A stretch of DNA of 64,000 nucleotides from Actinokineospora inagensis DSM 44258 (GCF_000482865.1 NZ_KI519517.1:126548-190547), one strand, 5' to 3'. Counted from the first letter of the stretch, positions 17,400 to 26,911 are shown. Numbers and translations: made by a program. Notes: generated by a model not told the origin, from the letters alone.

Positions 17400-18130
17400 G
17401 GGCGAGCAGGTCGCAGGGCCACGTGCGGGAGGGGAGTACGGGAGCGGTTGCGAGAACTGGGTGTGGGAGCCGGTCGCGGTTGGTGCTGGGAGGCCGGTTG
17501 TGGACGCTGGGTGCGGGGACCGGGCGGGAAGTGGCGGGAGCCCGGCTGTGAAGTCGGGTGGGGGTGCTGGCGGCGGGAGGTGGGTGGGTGTGCGGAGTCC
17601 GGCCGTGGGGGGCTGGGGGTAGGTGCTAGTCGCGGGAGGTGGTGGGTTGTAGTGAACCCGGCTGTGGGGAGCCAGTCGCGGGAGGTGGTGTGGGCCTGGT
17701 TGTGGGCTGAGTGTGGGTGCCGGTCACGGGAGGTGGTGTGTGGGGAGCCCGGCCGTGAAGGTGGGTGTGGGTGGCAGCGGCGGGAGGGGGGGGGGGTGGG
17801 GAGCGCCGGGGTGGGGGCTGAGTGTGGGTGCCGGTCACGGGAGGTGGTGTGTGGGGAGCCCGGCCGTGAAGGTGGGTGTGGGTGGCAGCGGCGGGAGGTG
17901 GTGGGTGTGGGGAGCTCGGTTGTGAGGGCTGAGTGTGGGTGCCACTCGCGGGAGATGGTGGATGTGGGGAGCCTGGTTGCGGAGGCGGGGTGTGGGTGCC
18001 AGCCGTGGGAGGTGGTGGGTGCGGGAGCTCGGTTGTGGGGGCTGGGTGCGGAAATGGGATGTGATTGCCTGAGCCGCGAGGGGGATACGGATTCGGTTGC
18101 CGGGCTGGAGTGCGGGAGCCGGCCGTACGG
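17400..18130. repeat. Gene-free G-rich array of ~46-57-bp units with 111-bp higher-order repeat
   Basis: GGGAGGTGG-type unit starts fall at 17634, 17680, 17728, 17782, 17839, 17893, 17950 and 18007 (steps 46, 48, 54, 57, 54, 57, 57), consensus around CGGGAGGTGGTG..GTGGGGAGCC.GG..GTG. An 84-base block at 17704-17787 is repeated exactly at 17815-17898, offset 111 bases. Weaker units extend left to about 17400 and right to about 18130. The G-rich strand is the plus strand throughout. The array fills the convergent gap between the secreted-protein gene and the SDR (16974-18246). Long open frames cross it, but they are low-complexity His/Pro/Arg shadows without start signals. Confidence 0.75.
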
Positions 18131-18246
18131 GAACTGGTGGCTCGGCCCAGGACAGGGTCGAGCCACCAGGTACGCGCGAGGGTGTTGAAGCCAGGCTCAG
18201 ACGGTGGTTGTTGGCCGGCCACGGGGTTGGCTGGGCGACTGCCGCG

Positions 18247-19179
18247 TTAGAAGGCGTTGGTGCCGGTGAGGTTGGCGGACAGGGTCCAGAGGCGGGCGGC
18301 TTGAGTGGGGTCGGTGGCGTAGTCGTGGACGTCGGTGGGGTTGGCGATGTCGCAGTCGAGGCAGTAGACGCCGCCGTGGGTGGATAGGTGGGGGGTGGTG
18401 GCGGCCCACACCTGGGTGGCGGCGCCTTGTTGGGGGGATTTGAAGGTGAGGTTGGCGGGGGTGCCGTCGGGGTGGATCCAGCCTGCTTCGACCATTTCGG
18501 CCTGGGTCAGGTGGCGCTGGAGCGGGGTGAGGATGGGGCCGGGGTGGACGGCGAAGGCCCGGACACCGGCGGGCGCGGCGAGTGCGTCCAGGTGGACGGC
18601 GAAGAGGATGTTGGCGGTTTTGGCCTGGCCGTAGGCCTGCCACTTGTCGTACCCGGTGGTGAAGTGGATGTCGTCCCAGCGGATGGGGGAGCGGCGGTGG
18701 CCTGCGGAGGAGACGCTGATGACGCGGGCACCGCCGTCGGCGAGCAGTGGCCAGAGGCGGTTGGCCAGGGCGAAGTGTCCCAGGTGGTTGGTGGCGAACT
18801 GGGCTTCCCAGCCGGGGCCGACGCGGGTCTCGGGGCAGGCCATGATGCCCGCGTTGCCGATCAGGATGTCGATGGGGCGACCCGCGTCGAGCAGGCGGTC
18901 GGCGAAGGCGGCGACGGTGTCCAGGTCGGCCAGGTCCATGTGGTCGATCCGGACGCGGGGGAGGTCGGCGAGGGCGGTGGTGGCCTGGTCGGGCCTGCGC
19001 GCGGGGACGACCACCTCCGCGCCCGCGTCGACGAGGGCGCGGGTGGTTTCCAGGCCGAGCCCGGAGTAGCCGCCGGTGACGACGGCGAGTGAGCCGGTCA
19101 GGTCGATGCCCGCCAGCACCTCCTGGGCGGTGCTGTGCTCGTCGAACCCGGATCCGATCTTGTGCTGCGCGGTGCTCAT
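18247..19179 (-). CDS. Short-chain dehydrogenase/reductase
   Basis: 310 residues. The NAD(P) motif is TGGYSGLGLETTRAL, the structural NAG motif is IGNAGIMACPE, and the active site is Ser (SVSSAGHRR) with YGQAK (Tyr-x3-Lys). The long form with FATNHLGHF resembles the retinol-dehydrogenase/WWOX-like SDRs, which reduce or oxidise small lipophilic carbonyls. It is monocistronic with a dyad directly upstream. The substrate is unknown. Confidence 0.88.
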   Translation of the reverse strand: MSTAQHKIGSGFDEHSTAQEVLAGIDLTGSLAVVTGGYSGLGLETTRALVDAGAEVVVPARRPDQATTALADLPRVRIDHMDLADLDTVAAFADRLLDAGRPIDILIGNAGIMACPETRVGPGWEAQFATNHLGHFALANRLWPLLADGGARVISVSSAGHRRSPIRWDDIHFTTGYDKWQAYGQAKTANILFAVHLDALAAPAGVRAFAVHPGPILTPLQRHLTQAEMVEAGWIHPDGTPANLTFKSPQQGAATQVWAATTPHLSTHGGVYCLDCDIANPTDVHDYATDPTQAARLWTLSANLTGTNAF

Positions 19180-19195
19180 GCCACCAGCCTAGGAA

Positions 19196-19211
19196 CTGGA
19201 GCGCACTCCAG
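19196..19211. promoter_or_regulatory. Operator-like palindrome upstream of the SDR
   Basis: CTGGAG-CGCA-CTCCAG is a perfect dyad starting 17 bases upstream of the SDR ATG. GGAGTGCGCTCC-type dyads commonly sit in promoters controlled by MerR- or TetR-type regulators. No such regulator gene adjoins the SDR. Confidence 0.45.
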
Positions 19212-19845
19212 CGCAAGCCGGGACATCTGAATGCGGTCGACAACCCCATTCCGCGGGCGGCCGGGGAATTTACAGTTGATCATCCAGCAGTTCATGGGTC
19301 GCCAGTGCGAACCGGGAGTCGGGTATCCGGTGAATGGTATGGCGGCGCCGGTCACGGGAGCCGTTGGATTCGGTGCGGTCGAGATCTGAACGGCCAACAA
19401 TGCGACGGCGGAGGCTCGGCGCGCGGCGCCAGTCGCCCGGAAGGTAGGGCGGACCAGTGGGCGACTGTGTGCTCGTTCCGTCGGTGGTCAGGTGGAAGCG
19501 CCAGCCATGTGCTCCAGGGCCTCGATCCGGAATGTTGGCCAGGTCTCGGCCTGCCCACGATGTCCCTGGCCGCGTTGCCGAAGCGACCAAGTACATCCAG
19601 TACGAGGCCGTTCCGGCGCCTTGCCAGGAACGCCGTGGACAGGCCGACACCCGGCTAACATTTCGGGTCGAACCACTAGGAACTGTGCTGCGGTCGATGC
19701 TGACAACCGCGTACCAGGTCGGTGACTGCGGCGGTGGTCTGCGCCAAGCGGGACCGCGATCCGGTGGTCGGCGTGCCCCGGGACCGCGGCCCCACTGTGC
19801 AGGCAGGCGAATTGGCTGGGATTCGCCATCCGCTCTGGAAAGCCG
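19212..19845. other. Gene-free stretch
   Basis: 634 bases between the SDR promoter and the methyltransferase stop codon. Base composition is less GC-biased than in genes. The open frames have no ribosome site and no family resemblance, and no tRNA-like or repeat structure was found. Confidence 0.5.
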
Positions 19846-20577
19846 TCACAGCCGATACACCGAGACGTGCGATGCCGATTCGGCGGCGAATGGTGTTCCG
19901 GTCCAGTCGGCGTGGCGGGATTCCAGGGTGAAACCGGCCAGGCGGGCCATCAGGTCCATCTCGGCGGGCCAGATGTAGCGGTGCCTGCTCCGGTCGACCC
20001 GGCCTTCGCGGAAGTGGTGCGAGACCAGGTGTTGGGTGAGCACGTCGTAGGTGTCGATCCCGGTGTACTCCGGATCGTGTTGCCACACAACGGAGTCCTG
20101 GCCCGGTGGGAGTTTCCGCAGGTCCGGCACCCCCAGTTCGAGGACGAACCGGCCACCCGGGGTCAGGTGCCGCGCGGCGTTGCGGAAGCACTCGACCTGC
20201 TCGTCCTGCGTCTGCAGGTTCGAGATCGTGTTGAAAACCAGGTACACCAGGCTGAACTCGCCCGGCACCCGCGTGGTCGCCATGTCCCCCCGGACCACTG
20301 GCAGCCTGGCCTCGTCCACCTTCGTCCGCAACTGCCTGATCATCGGCCCGGACAGCTCGATCCCGGTGACGCAGACCCCTCGTCGCTCCGCCAACGCGAT
20401 CCCCACCCGCCCGGTCCCGATCGCGAACTCCAGCGCCCGACCACCGGCCGCCAGCTCCGCCAACCGCTCGACCGTCGGCCCCAGCACCTCCGGCGCGAAC
20501 ATGCCCGCGTCGGAGGTGTCGTAGCGCTGAGCGGCATCCTCGTTCCAGATGTCCTCTTGTCGCATGCCCGCCACCAT
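19846..20577 (-). CDS. Class I SAM-dependent methyltransferase
   Basis: 243 residues (a shorter start at 20565 is possible). Motif I is ALEFAIGTGRVGIALAERRG, the acidic residue after strand 2 is in VTGIELSGPMIRQL, motif II is FSLVYLVFNTISNLQTQDEQ, and motif III is LTPGGRFVLELG. This is the Rossmann-like fold of small-molecule or tRNA-type methyltransferases; the VFNTISNL segment is typical of the methyltransf_25/11 families that act on small metabolites. It is monocistronic, so its substrate cannot be inferred from neighbours. Confidence 0.85.
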   Translation of the reverse strand: MVAGMRQEDIWNEDAAQRYDTSDAGMFAPEVLGPTVERLAELAAGGRALEFAIGTGRVGIALAERRGVCVTGIELSGPMIRQLRTKVDEARLPVVRGDMATTRVPGEFSLVYLVFNTISNLQTQDEQVECFRNAARHLTPGGRFVLELGVPDLRKLPPGQDSVVWQHDPEYTGIDTYDVLTQHLVSHHFREGRVDRSRHRYIWPAEMDLMARLAGFTLESRHADWTGTPFAAESASHVSVYRL

Positions 20578-20676
20578 CCCGAGGGCGGCCCGGTCCTGTC
20601 CACCGGATTTCCGTCCGGCGGGTCTTCGGTGGGCGACCTAGCCTGATAACCACCACCGACGGACGGGAGTCGTGCC

Positions 20677-20805
20677 ATGCCCCGGACCCACCGCAGGCGC
20701 ACCACGGCGGTTCGGTCGTACTTCCGCTACCACCACGGCCCTTTCTCCCTCATCGCCATGGGGATCGGCGCGGTGCTACTGATCCTGGTCCTGGCCAATC
20801 TCTGA
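20677..20805 (+). CDS. Small single-pass membrane protein (42 aa)
   Basis: A short frame from ATG 20677 to TGA 20803-20805, with GGGAG about 8 bases upstream. The N-terminus is strongly basic (MPRTHRRRTTAVRSYFRYHH), followed by one hydrophobic helix (FSLIAMGIGAVLLILVLANL) reaching the C-terminus. Charge distribution predicts an inside-in N-terminus. It overlaps the 3' end of the opposing DUF397 gene by 30 bases. The function is unknown; many actinomycete membrane peptides of this size are unannotated. Confidence 0.5.
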   Translation: MPRTHRRRTTAVRSYFRYHHGPFSLIAMGIGAVLLILVLANL

Positions 20806-21030
20806 ACTTTGTTGAGAACCGGTGACAGCACCGAGAAAGATTCGCCACGAGTGGTACGGGAAACGGATCGAACCACCTGGCCGATTGTATGACGTGCGGA
20901 CCCGGACACCCTTCTGTTCCCGCGCCAATTCCACGCAGTTGGTGTCGCCCTCGTTGCTGGCTGAGCTTTTGGCCCATCGCCTGCCGTATCCGTCGACCTC
21001 GACGACAGTCGGGCTGTGGTTGGCCGTCAT
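20776..21030 (-). CDS. DUF397 protein
   Basis: 84 residues containing the DUF397 pattern: RRWAKSSASNEGDTNCVELA, then VRVRTSYNRPGGSIRFPYHS and the Trp-Phe-Leu close (WRIFLGAV). GAAGGGAG lies 7 bases before the ATG. DUF397 proteins are small partners of XRE/DUF5753 regulators in actinomycetes and are thought to work with them in developmental or antibiotic control, possibly as a toxin-antitoxin-like pair. The XRE gene lies immediately upstream on the same strand with a 189-base gap. Confidence 0.82.
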   Translation of the reverse strand: MTANHSPTVVEVDGYGRRWAKSSASNEGDTNCVELAREQKGVRVRTSYNRPGGSIRFPYHSWRIFLGAVTGSQQSSEIGQDQDQ

Positions 21031-21219
21031 CGTGGACTCCCTTCATGACAGGGGAGTCGCGGCCGGGCACAGCGGTGCCGCCAACCGCCCCCCGACCGAA
21101 TCACTGAAGGGAAGATTAGGTCCCCGGTGCGCACCTCAGCTAGGTCCGAGCGAGCTAACCACGATCGCTCGGTGGACAGAAGTACGACAACCGGGGGACA
21201 ACTTCGGTCGGTGGTCGAG

Positions 21220-22071
21220 CTAGATCAGCGTTCCCCAGCCTTCCCAGTCGGTCAGCGGCACCGACATGTGCTCGAGTTGGGCGAACGCCTCGATGTACTC
21301 GTTAATGCGATTGGCGTCGCGTCGGATCAGCGTTTCCCGAATGGGGTTCTGGATGACGATCGTGGAATCCACCTGGTCGTCGTCGTAACCCACTGGCGTG
21401 TCGTAGATGGCGAACGAGCCCTGCATGGCCTGGTGGGTGCCGTGGGTGAACGGGATCACCGACATGGAGATGTTCGGTCGCTCGTTCATCTTGAGCAGGT
21501 GCTGGTACTGGGCCGCCATGATGTCGGGATCGGCAAGTCGCCGGTGCAGGACGGCTTCGTCGAACACGTACACGAACTCCTTGTTCGGGTCATCCAGAAT
21601 CCGCTGGCGCCCCACCCGGATCTGCACCCATTCGTCGATCTCCGACTCCTCGGTGGTGTACTTCGAAATCACCCGCCGGGCGGCGTCGGCGGTCTGCAGC
21701 AGCCCTGGAATGACCTGACCCTGGAACTGGCGCAGCATGGTGGTCGCCTCTTCCAGTTCCATGATCTGCACCAGGGTGGGCGAGACGGTCTTGTTGATCT
21801 TGTCCCACCACCGGCCCTCGGTGCGCTTGCGGGCGAGTTCGAGCAACTCCTCGACGTACGCCTTGTCGCTGACCTCGTAGTGGTGCAGCAACGCACGCAG
21901 GTCCGTGATCGAGACGCCGACCGCGCCCTGTTCGATTCGTACGATTTTGGAGAGTGACCACTCCAGGGCATCGGCCACCTGGCGTTGTGACTGCCCCATG
22001 CGCACCCGCGCGTGCCGCAGTTCCAGGCGGAGCTTGCGCTGCTGGGGTGCCACTCCCGGGATATCGGCCAC
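21220..22071 (-). CDS. XRE-family regulator with DUF5753 C-terminal domain
   Basis: 283 residues from GTG 22071, chosen because GGGAGG lies 7 bases upstream; a TTG at 22086 would run through that site. Residues ~10-70 are a helix-turn-helix (LRLELRHARVRMGQSQRQVA, ALEWSLSKIVRIEQG). The remainder is DUF5753, marked by QVIPGLLQTADAARRVI and the late ISMSVIPFTHG. Such proteins pair with DUF397 partners (found just downstream) and control development or secondary metabolism in streptomycetes. The divergent gene across a 178-base region may be a target. Confidence 0.85.
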   Translation of the reverse strand: MADIPGVAPQQRKLRLELRHARVRMGQSQRQVADALEWSLSKIVRIEQGAVGVSITDLRALLHHYEVSDKAYVEELLELARKRTEGRWWDKINKTVSPTLVQIMELEEATTMLRQFQGQVIPGLLQTADAARRVISKYTTEESEIDEWVQIRVGRQRILDDPNKEFVYVFDEAVLHRRLADPDIMAAQYQHLLKMNERPNISMSVIPFTHGTHQAMQGSFAIYDTPVGYDDDQVDSTIVIQNPIRETLIRRDANRINEYIEAFAQLEHMSVPLTDWEGWGTLI

Positions 22072-22249
22072 CTCGGTACCTCCCAAAACCTGCTTGAACG
22101 TGCCACACTGCTACATGTCTGAGAGCTCTACAGCCTACCGGTAGCAGCACTTAGCCTGGTTGAAAAGAGTTATATCGCAGCCTGACCGATCGCTCAGCCC
22201 GGGGTGCCCTGCGGGGTGGAGCTGCGCGGATCGAGACGGGGGTGGGGAA

Positions 22250-23914
22250 ATGTGTGCTTCGCGCGACGTCCGCGCCACCTGGGAGCGATCCCGGAACGTC
22301 TTGGTGGTGGTCCGGACGCTGACGGATCTCAGTCGAATGGGTGACGTGCTGCCCGCGCTCGACGCCGACGCGCGGCTTGGCCTGCACTGGGTCGTCAACG
22401 AGGGTTCGCAGTTCGCCGACCAGTTGCACCGTAGGCTCGGTGAACTCGAAGTGCGGCTGTTGACCTGGGAGGAGGCCTGCCGCAGGCGGTTTGACCTGAT
22501 CGTGGCGGCGCATTCGGACGGGGCGCTGGGGGAGTTGGACGGCCCGGTCGCCACGATGGCGCACGGCACCGGCTACAACCGCAAAGTCCTGTGGCGCACG
22601 GGCGATCCGGACGCTCCGGTGGGGATCTCCACCAACGAGTTGCGTCGGGACGGTCGGTCGGTGGCTGCGGCGATCGGGTTGTCGTGTGAGCACCAGATGG
22701 AGCAACTGTTCCGCTCCGATCCGGAGTCCGTGCCGCTGGCGTTCCAAATGGGGGACCCCACCTGGGACCGGATGTTGGCCAATCAGGGCAACGCCGCCGC
22801 GTTCCGCCGGGAGTTGGGTATCGCGCCCGACCAGACGCTCGTCGGTGTCAGTTCCACGTGGGGTCCACATTCCGCGTTCGGACGGGATTCCCTGCTCGTG
22901 GAACGGATTCTCGCTTGCCTTCCCCGGGATGAGTACCGGGTCGTGCTCGTCCTCCATCCCAATATCTGGACGTACCACGGGGGCTACTCGGTGCGCGGGG
23001 TCCTCGGTGACGCCATCGAGTCCGGGCTTGTCACGGTCTTGCCCACCTCGGACTGGCCTGCCGTGCTCATCGCGGTGGACGTGTTCATCGGCGACCACGG
23101 CTCGGTCAGTGTCTACGCGGCGGCGCTCGGGCGGCCGTTCCTGCTGACCGGTGTCGGGGAGAACGAACTCGTCAAAGGGTCGACGACGCTTGAATTCGTC
23201 CGCCAGGCAACAAAACTCGACCACACGCTCGACTTGCGCACCCAACTCCAAGCGGCCGCGACGGATGCGAACGTGGTACGGGCGGCGCGTTTGGCGATGG
23301 ACAACACCGGCAAGTCGCTCCAGTTGTTGCAGGCCAAGTTCTACGAACTCCTCGGGCTGGGCCTGCCCGTCCGGATTCCGCACCCCAGGCGATATCGGCC
23401 GCTGCGGCTGGAACGCGACGACATCGGTCTCACCGCCGCCCACTGTCGCACCACGCTCACCGTCCAAGACGACTGCGAGGTAACCGTTGTCGTTGAGCGG
23501 TTTCCGGCTGTGCTCGCCGATCGCCGCGCCGACCCGACTGATGAGGCGGAGTACGTCCTGGTGGTGGACGAGCGGGAGACCGCCCAGGTGCTCAAGGAGA
23601 ACGCCGAGGTTCGACTGTGCACTGTGGACAAAACGGAGACCGTGGCGTGGGACTGGATCGACCGGGTGGTCAGGGAATCGCCGTGCTTTCTCGCGGCGAG
23701 CGTGTGCGGTCCGGACATCTTCCTCGGTACTCGGGCGGGAGGTCGGTGGTGCGCGCGAGCGGCGGCGGCGATCGAGCCGGGGGTGGTCGCCGCCGCCGTG
23801 TACCGGTTGCTCGTCGAAGAGGGGTGCGCGCTGACAACGCCGGCCATCCACCTCGGCGAACGGCGGGTGCCGGTTCGGGTCAGCCGCCCGGCGAGCCACC
23901 TGGCGGACCCTTGA
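22250..23914 (+). CDS. TagF/CDP-glycerol glycerophosphotransferase-like GT-B protein
   Basis: 554 residues from ATG 22250 (GGTGGGG upstream). The first ~400 look like a two-domain GT-B fold: an N-terminal Rossmann-like half (NVLVVVRTLTDLSRMGDVLP) and a C-terminal half with LVGVSSTWGPHSAFG, VVLVLHPNIWTYHGG and VFIGDHGSVSVYAAALG, which matches the DxGS..Y motif region of TagF-type polyglycerophosphate transferases. The last ~150 residues are an unassigned alpha/beta domain. No signal peptide or transmembrane helix is seen. Divergence from the XRE/DUF397 pair is a recurring arrangement. The substrate is unproven; an enzyme acting on a cell-surface polymer is the best guess. Confidence 0.55.
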   Translation: MCASRDVRATWERSRNVLVVVRTLTDLSRMGDVLPALDADARLGLHWVVNEGSQFADQLHRRLGELEVRLLTWEEACRRRFDLIVAAHSDGALGELDGPVATMAHGTGYNRKVLWRTGDPDAPVGISTNELRRDGRSVAAAIGLSCEHQMEQLFRSDPESVPLAFQMGDPTWDRMLANQGNAAAFRRELGIAPDQTLVGVSSTWGPHSAFGRDSLLVERILACLPRDEYRVVLVLHPNIWTYHGGYSVRGVLGDAIESGLVTVLPTSDWPAVLIAVDVFIGDHGSVSVYAAALGRPFLLTGVGENELVKGSTTLEFVRQATKLDHTLDLRTQLQAAATDANVVRAARLAMDNTGKSLQLLQAKFYELLGLGLPVRIPHPRRYRPLRLERDDIGLTAAHCRTTLTVQDDCEVTVVVERFPAVLADRRADPTDEAEYVLVVDERETAQVLKENAEVRLCTVDKTETVAWDWIDRVVRESPCFLAASVCGPDIFLGTRAGGRWCARAAAAIEPGVVAAAVYRLLVEEGCALTTPAIHLGERRVPVRVSRPASHLADP

Positions 23915-23934
23915 CGGGGCGGCTGATCACCCGG

Positions 23935-26076
23935 TCATTCCGGGACGCCGGTCAGCCCGCGCAGGCGTCGGCGGAACTCGGCCGATTCGGGGGAGTCCGG
24001 TCCGACGATGGTGACCAGCCTGCGCAGCGCCTCGGCTTCCTTCACCGGTTGGCCGCGCTCGCGGGTGGTGGTGACCGCGCGCTCCAGGGCGGAGCGGGCG
24101 CGGTCGGGTTCGTCGAGTTGTTGGTAGGCGGCGCCGAGGATGATGTCGACCCGGGCCGTGGTCAGGTCGTCGCCGATGCCCTTGGCGAGGGTGGCGGCAC
24201 GGTCGAGCAGGGTGATCGCGCGGTGCGGGTCGTGCGCGCGGACCAGGACGTCGGCCAGGTGGTAGAGCTGCAGGGCGACACCGCGGTCGTCGGCGACCTC
24301 TTCGTTGATGCGCAAGGACCGCTCGAATTCCACAATAGACTCTTGCCACTGCTCGCGGTCGCGGTGCAGCACACCGAGGGACTCGCGGACGACCGCGACC
24401 GCGCGCGGCTCGGCCGATCGGTGCGCCGCGGCCAGCGCCAGGTCCAATTGCTCGGCGGCCTGGTCGAACTGGCCCAGTTCCACGTGGGCGCGGGCGAGTT
24501 GGTTGCGCGTCCGGGTCTCGGCGACGTCGTCGCCGAGACGAACCGCGGCCCGCACGCCCATGACGTGCGCCTCGACCCAGTCGGCGTGGTGCTTGCGGTC
24601 GTGCCAGAACGGCCACAGGGCCTCGCAGAACGCCAGCACGACCCGGGCGTCGCCGCGGCGGTCGGCGGTGCGGACGCTTTCCAGCAGGTTCTGCCGTTCG
24701 AGTTCCCACCAGTCGACCGCCGTCGCGGCGGTGGTGAACTCGGGGCCGGTCCAGTCGGTGGTGACGAGTTCGGTGGAGCGCCAGCGGGCCGCGCCGACCA
24801 CGGCCGTGTCGGCCGCCCGCGCGCCGGCCAGGTACCAGGCGGTGATCCGGTCCAGAATGGACTCCCGCTCGTCGGCGGGCTCGTCGTGGTCGGCCAGCGC
24901 CTGGGCGTGCAGCCGGACCAGGTCGTGGAACCGGAACCGCTCCGCCCGCAGCCCGTCGACCGGGGTGGTCTCGTCGACCGGGGTGGCCTCGACCAGGTTG
25001 GCCTCGAACAGGTGCTCCAGCGCGTCGGCCGTGTCCGGCACGGACAGCCCGGACACGGTGGCGGCGGCCGCCACGCTGAACTCCGGGCCGGGGTGCAGGC
25101 CGAGCCTGCGGTAGAGGGTCTGGAACCGGGGTTGCAGGTTCGCCACGGTGGCGTCGAAAACGGTGCGCACGGCATGACCTCCTACGGCCAACCTGCCGAG
25201 TCGGTGTTTGCGGTCGGACAGGTAGTCGCGCAGTCGCTGCGCGGTCCAGCGGGGTGCCTCGGCGAGTCGGGCGGCGGCGATGCGCAGGGCGAGCGGCAGG
25301 CCACCGCACAGGTCGATCAGGGCGGCGACGTCCTCGCGCGGCAGCGCGGCGCGGACCTGGTCGGGCAGGTCGTCGACGAGCATGTGGTAGCTCTCGTCGG
25401 CGTCGAGCGGGCGCAGCGCCAGCGTGCTCGCCCCGTCGACCACCAGGCCGCTGAGCTTGTGCTGACTGGTCACCAGCACGACGCTGCCCGCCGCGCCGGG
25501 GACGAACGGGCGCACCTGGGCGGCTTGGTCGGCGTTGTCGAGGACCACCAGCACCGGCGCGTCGGCGGTGCGCGAGCGGAACAACGCGGCCCGGCTGGCC
25601 AGGTCGGTCGGGATGAACTGCTCGTGCACGCCGAGCGCCCGCAGGAACCCGCCCAGCACGTCGGCGGTGGCCACCCCGCCGCGGCGGCGGTACGCGGACA
25701 GGTCGGCGAACAGTTGGCCGCCCGCGAACCGCGACCGGTTCAGCCACGCCCACTGCGTGCTGACCGTCGTCTTGCCAACACCGCTCATCCCGCTCACCAC
25801 GAGCACCCGTGGCCGTTGCGCGCACGTGGGCGTGCCCGCCAACTCGTCCAGGTCGCTCAGTTCCCGGTCCCGGGCCAGCAGGTCGCGGATCGGTGCCGGG
25901 ATCTGCCGCGGCACCGGGATCGGCATCCCGGCGGCGACGTGCAGGGTGAGCGACTCGATCCGCTCGGCCTGCACCAGGGTGCCCTGCACGGTCGGCGCGG
26001 CCGTGGTGACCGAGCGCCCGACGGCACGGCTGGAGCGGCGGTCCTCGCCCGGTGGTCCGAGCGGCTCGATGCTCAT
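23935..26076 (-). CDS. STAND ATPase with NB-ARC and TPR domains, AfsR-like without DNA-binding domain
   Basis: 713 residues. Walker A is GMSGVGKTT (residues 96-104), Walker B is PVLVVLDNAD, and the GLPLAL motif of NB-ARC proteins follows (LCGGLPLALRIAAARL). From about residue 330 a helical winged segment leads into TPR repeats up to the C-terminus. AfsR/SARP regulators have the same core but carry an N-terminal OmpR-type DNA-binding domain and BTAD; here the first 85 residues lack both. It is therefore a signalling ATPase whose output must come from a partner or from oligomerisation. It is convergent with the TagF-like gene. No partner gene adjoins it. Confidence 0.8.
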   Translation of the reverse strand: MSIEPLGPPGEDRRSSRAVGRSVTTAAPTVQGTLVQAERIESLTLHVAAGMPIPVPRQIPAPIRDLLARDRELSDLDELAGTPTCAQRPRVLVVSGMSGVGKTTVSTQWAWLNRSRFAGGQLFADLSAYRRRGGVATADVLGGFLRALGVHEQFIPTDLASRAALFRSRTADAPVLVVLDNADQAAQVRPFVPGAAGSVVLVTSQHKLSGLVVDGASTLALRPLDADESYHMLVDDLPDQVRAALPREDVAALIDLCGGLPLALRIAAARLAEAPRWTAQRLRDYLSDRKHRLGRLAVGGHAVRTVFDATVANLQPRFQTLYRRLGLHPGPEFSVAAAATVSGLSVPDTADALEHLFEANLVEATPVDETTPVDGLRAERFRFHDLVRLHAQALADHDEPADERESILDRITAWYLAGARAADTAVVGAARWRSTELVTTDWTGPEFTTAATAVDWWELERQNLLESVRTADRRGDARVVLAFCEALWPFWHDRKHHADWVEAHVMGVRAAVRLGDDVAETRTRNQLARAHVELGQFDQAAEQLDLALAAAHRSAEPRAVAVVRESLGVLHRDREQWQESIVEFERSLRINEEVADDRGVALQLYHLADVLVRAHDPHRAITLLDRAATLAKGIGDDLTTARVDIILGAAYQQLDEPDRARSALERAVTTTRERGQPVKEAEALRRLVTIVGPDSPESAEFRRRLRGLTGVPE

Positions 26077-26911
26077 CTTTGATCCCCCGGACGGGTTCGG
26101 GTTCCTCCGGTGGAGAAACCGGTCTTGTCGTTCGATCTCTCGAAAGCCCAGACTACCGGCGGGTTTATTCGGGTCGTCCGGATCGGCTGACCACGTACTC
26201 GAAAGGGTACGCCCCTCGCGCGTTCACCACGATAGCCCGGCCGGGCCGAGGCGTGAATCTGCTGCCCGGGTGGTGCGCCCCGACTGTCCATGGACAAATG
26301 GTTGACCTCGGCGGGCGCGTCCGATCGGGCGGCCACTGCGCCAGTCCGGTATTGATCGATCCGGTCACGGTTGGTGACACCACTCGGTGTGACCAGCGGC
26401 TGTATCGGTTGAGCCACGCCGCCATCGGGGTGCCCGCCGCGGTCGGTCGGGGCAATCCGGGCGATCGGCAACGCGCATTCCCGGGGTCGGATTTCGGCGG
26501 TCCGCCGCGATTTCCCGGTTGGATTGCACTGTCCGGTGTGAGGTTGTTTTTCGTGTGACTGGTGGATATTCGCGGCCCACGTCGTCGAGTGGTGGCGGAT
26601 GGCGGTGACCAGCGGACCGGCGGGATCACCGATGTCCGCTGGATGACGGTCGCCCATTCCGAAAGCCCGCCTGCCGCCGATTCGGCCGGAGGTGGAACGT
26701 CTACGTGCGTATAGCTGGCCCCCGGTCCGCCAGGGTGGTGCCCACGCCGAGTGCGCGCACTGCTCGGTGAGCAGACCTCCTGTGATCCGTGGACCGGATG
26801 TGTGCCGTCGTTCCCGGGCACGCTCCGTGATTCCGGCCCTGGGGCGGGCGGCGTCCCGGGCGGTGCGCGAGGATGCCGGTGGTCGGTGCCGGTCGAGTGG
26901 AAGGAAGCGTC
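26077..26911. other. Gene-free divergent region between the STAND ATPase and glutamate decarboxylase
   Basis: 835 bases with lower GC than the genes around it. It should hold both promoters. A 12-base palindrome TGTCCATGGACA sits at 26285. No gene, tRNA or repeat array could be supported. The open frames crossing it on the minus strand are low complexity. Confidence 0.5.

Noticed and set aside
17240-18166. Possible repetitive secreted protein on the minus strand over the G-rich array
   Set aside because: The His/Pro/Arg/Ser-only composition simply reflects the C-rich strand; no signal peptide or start region.
23617-26082. 821-codon plus-strand frame opposite the STAND ATPase
   Set aside because: Composition artefact; the minus strand has Walker A/B and TPR motifs.
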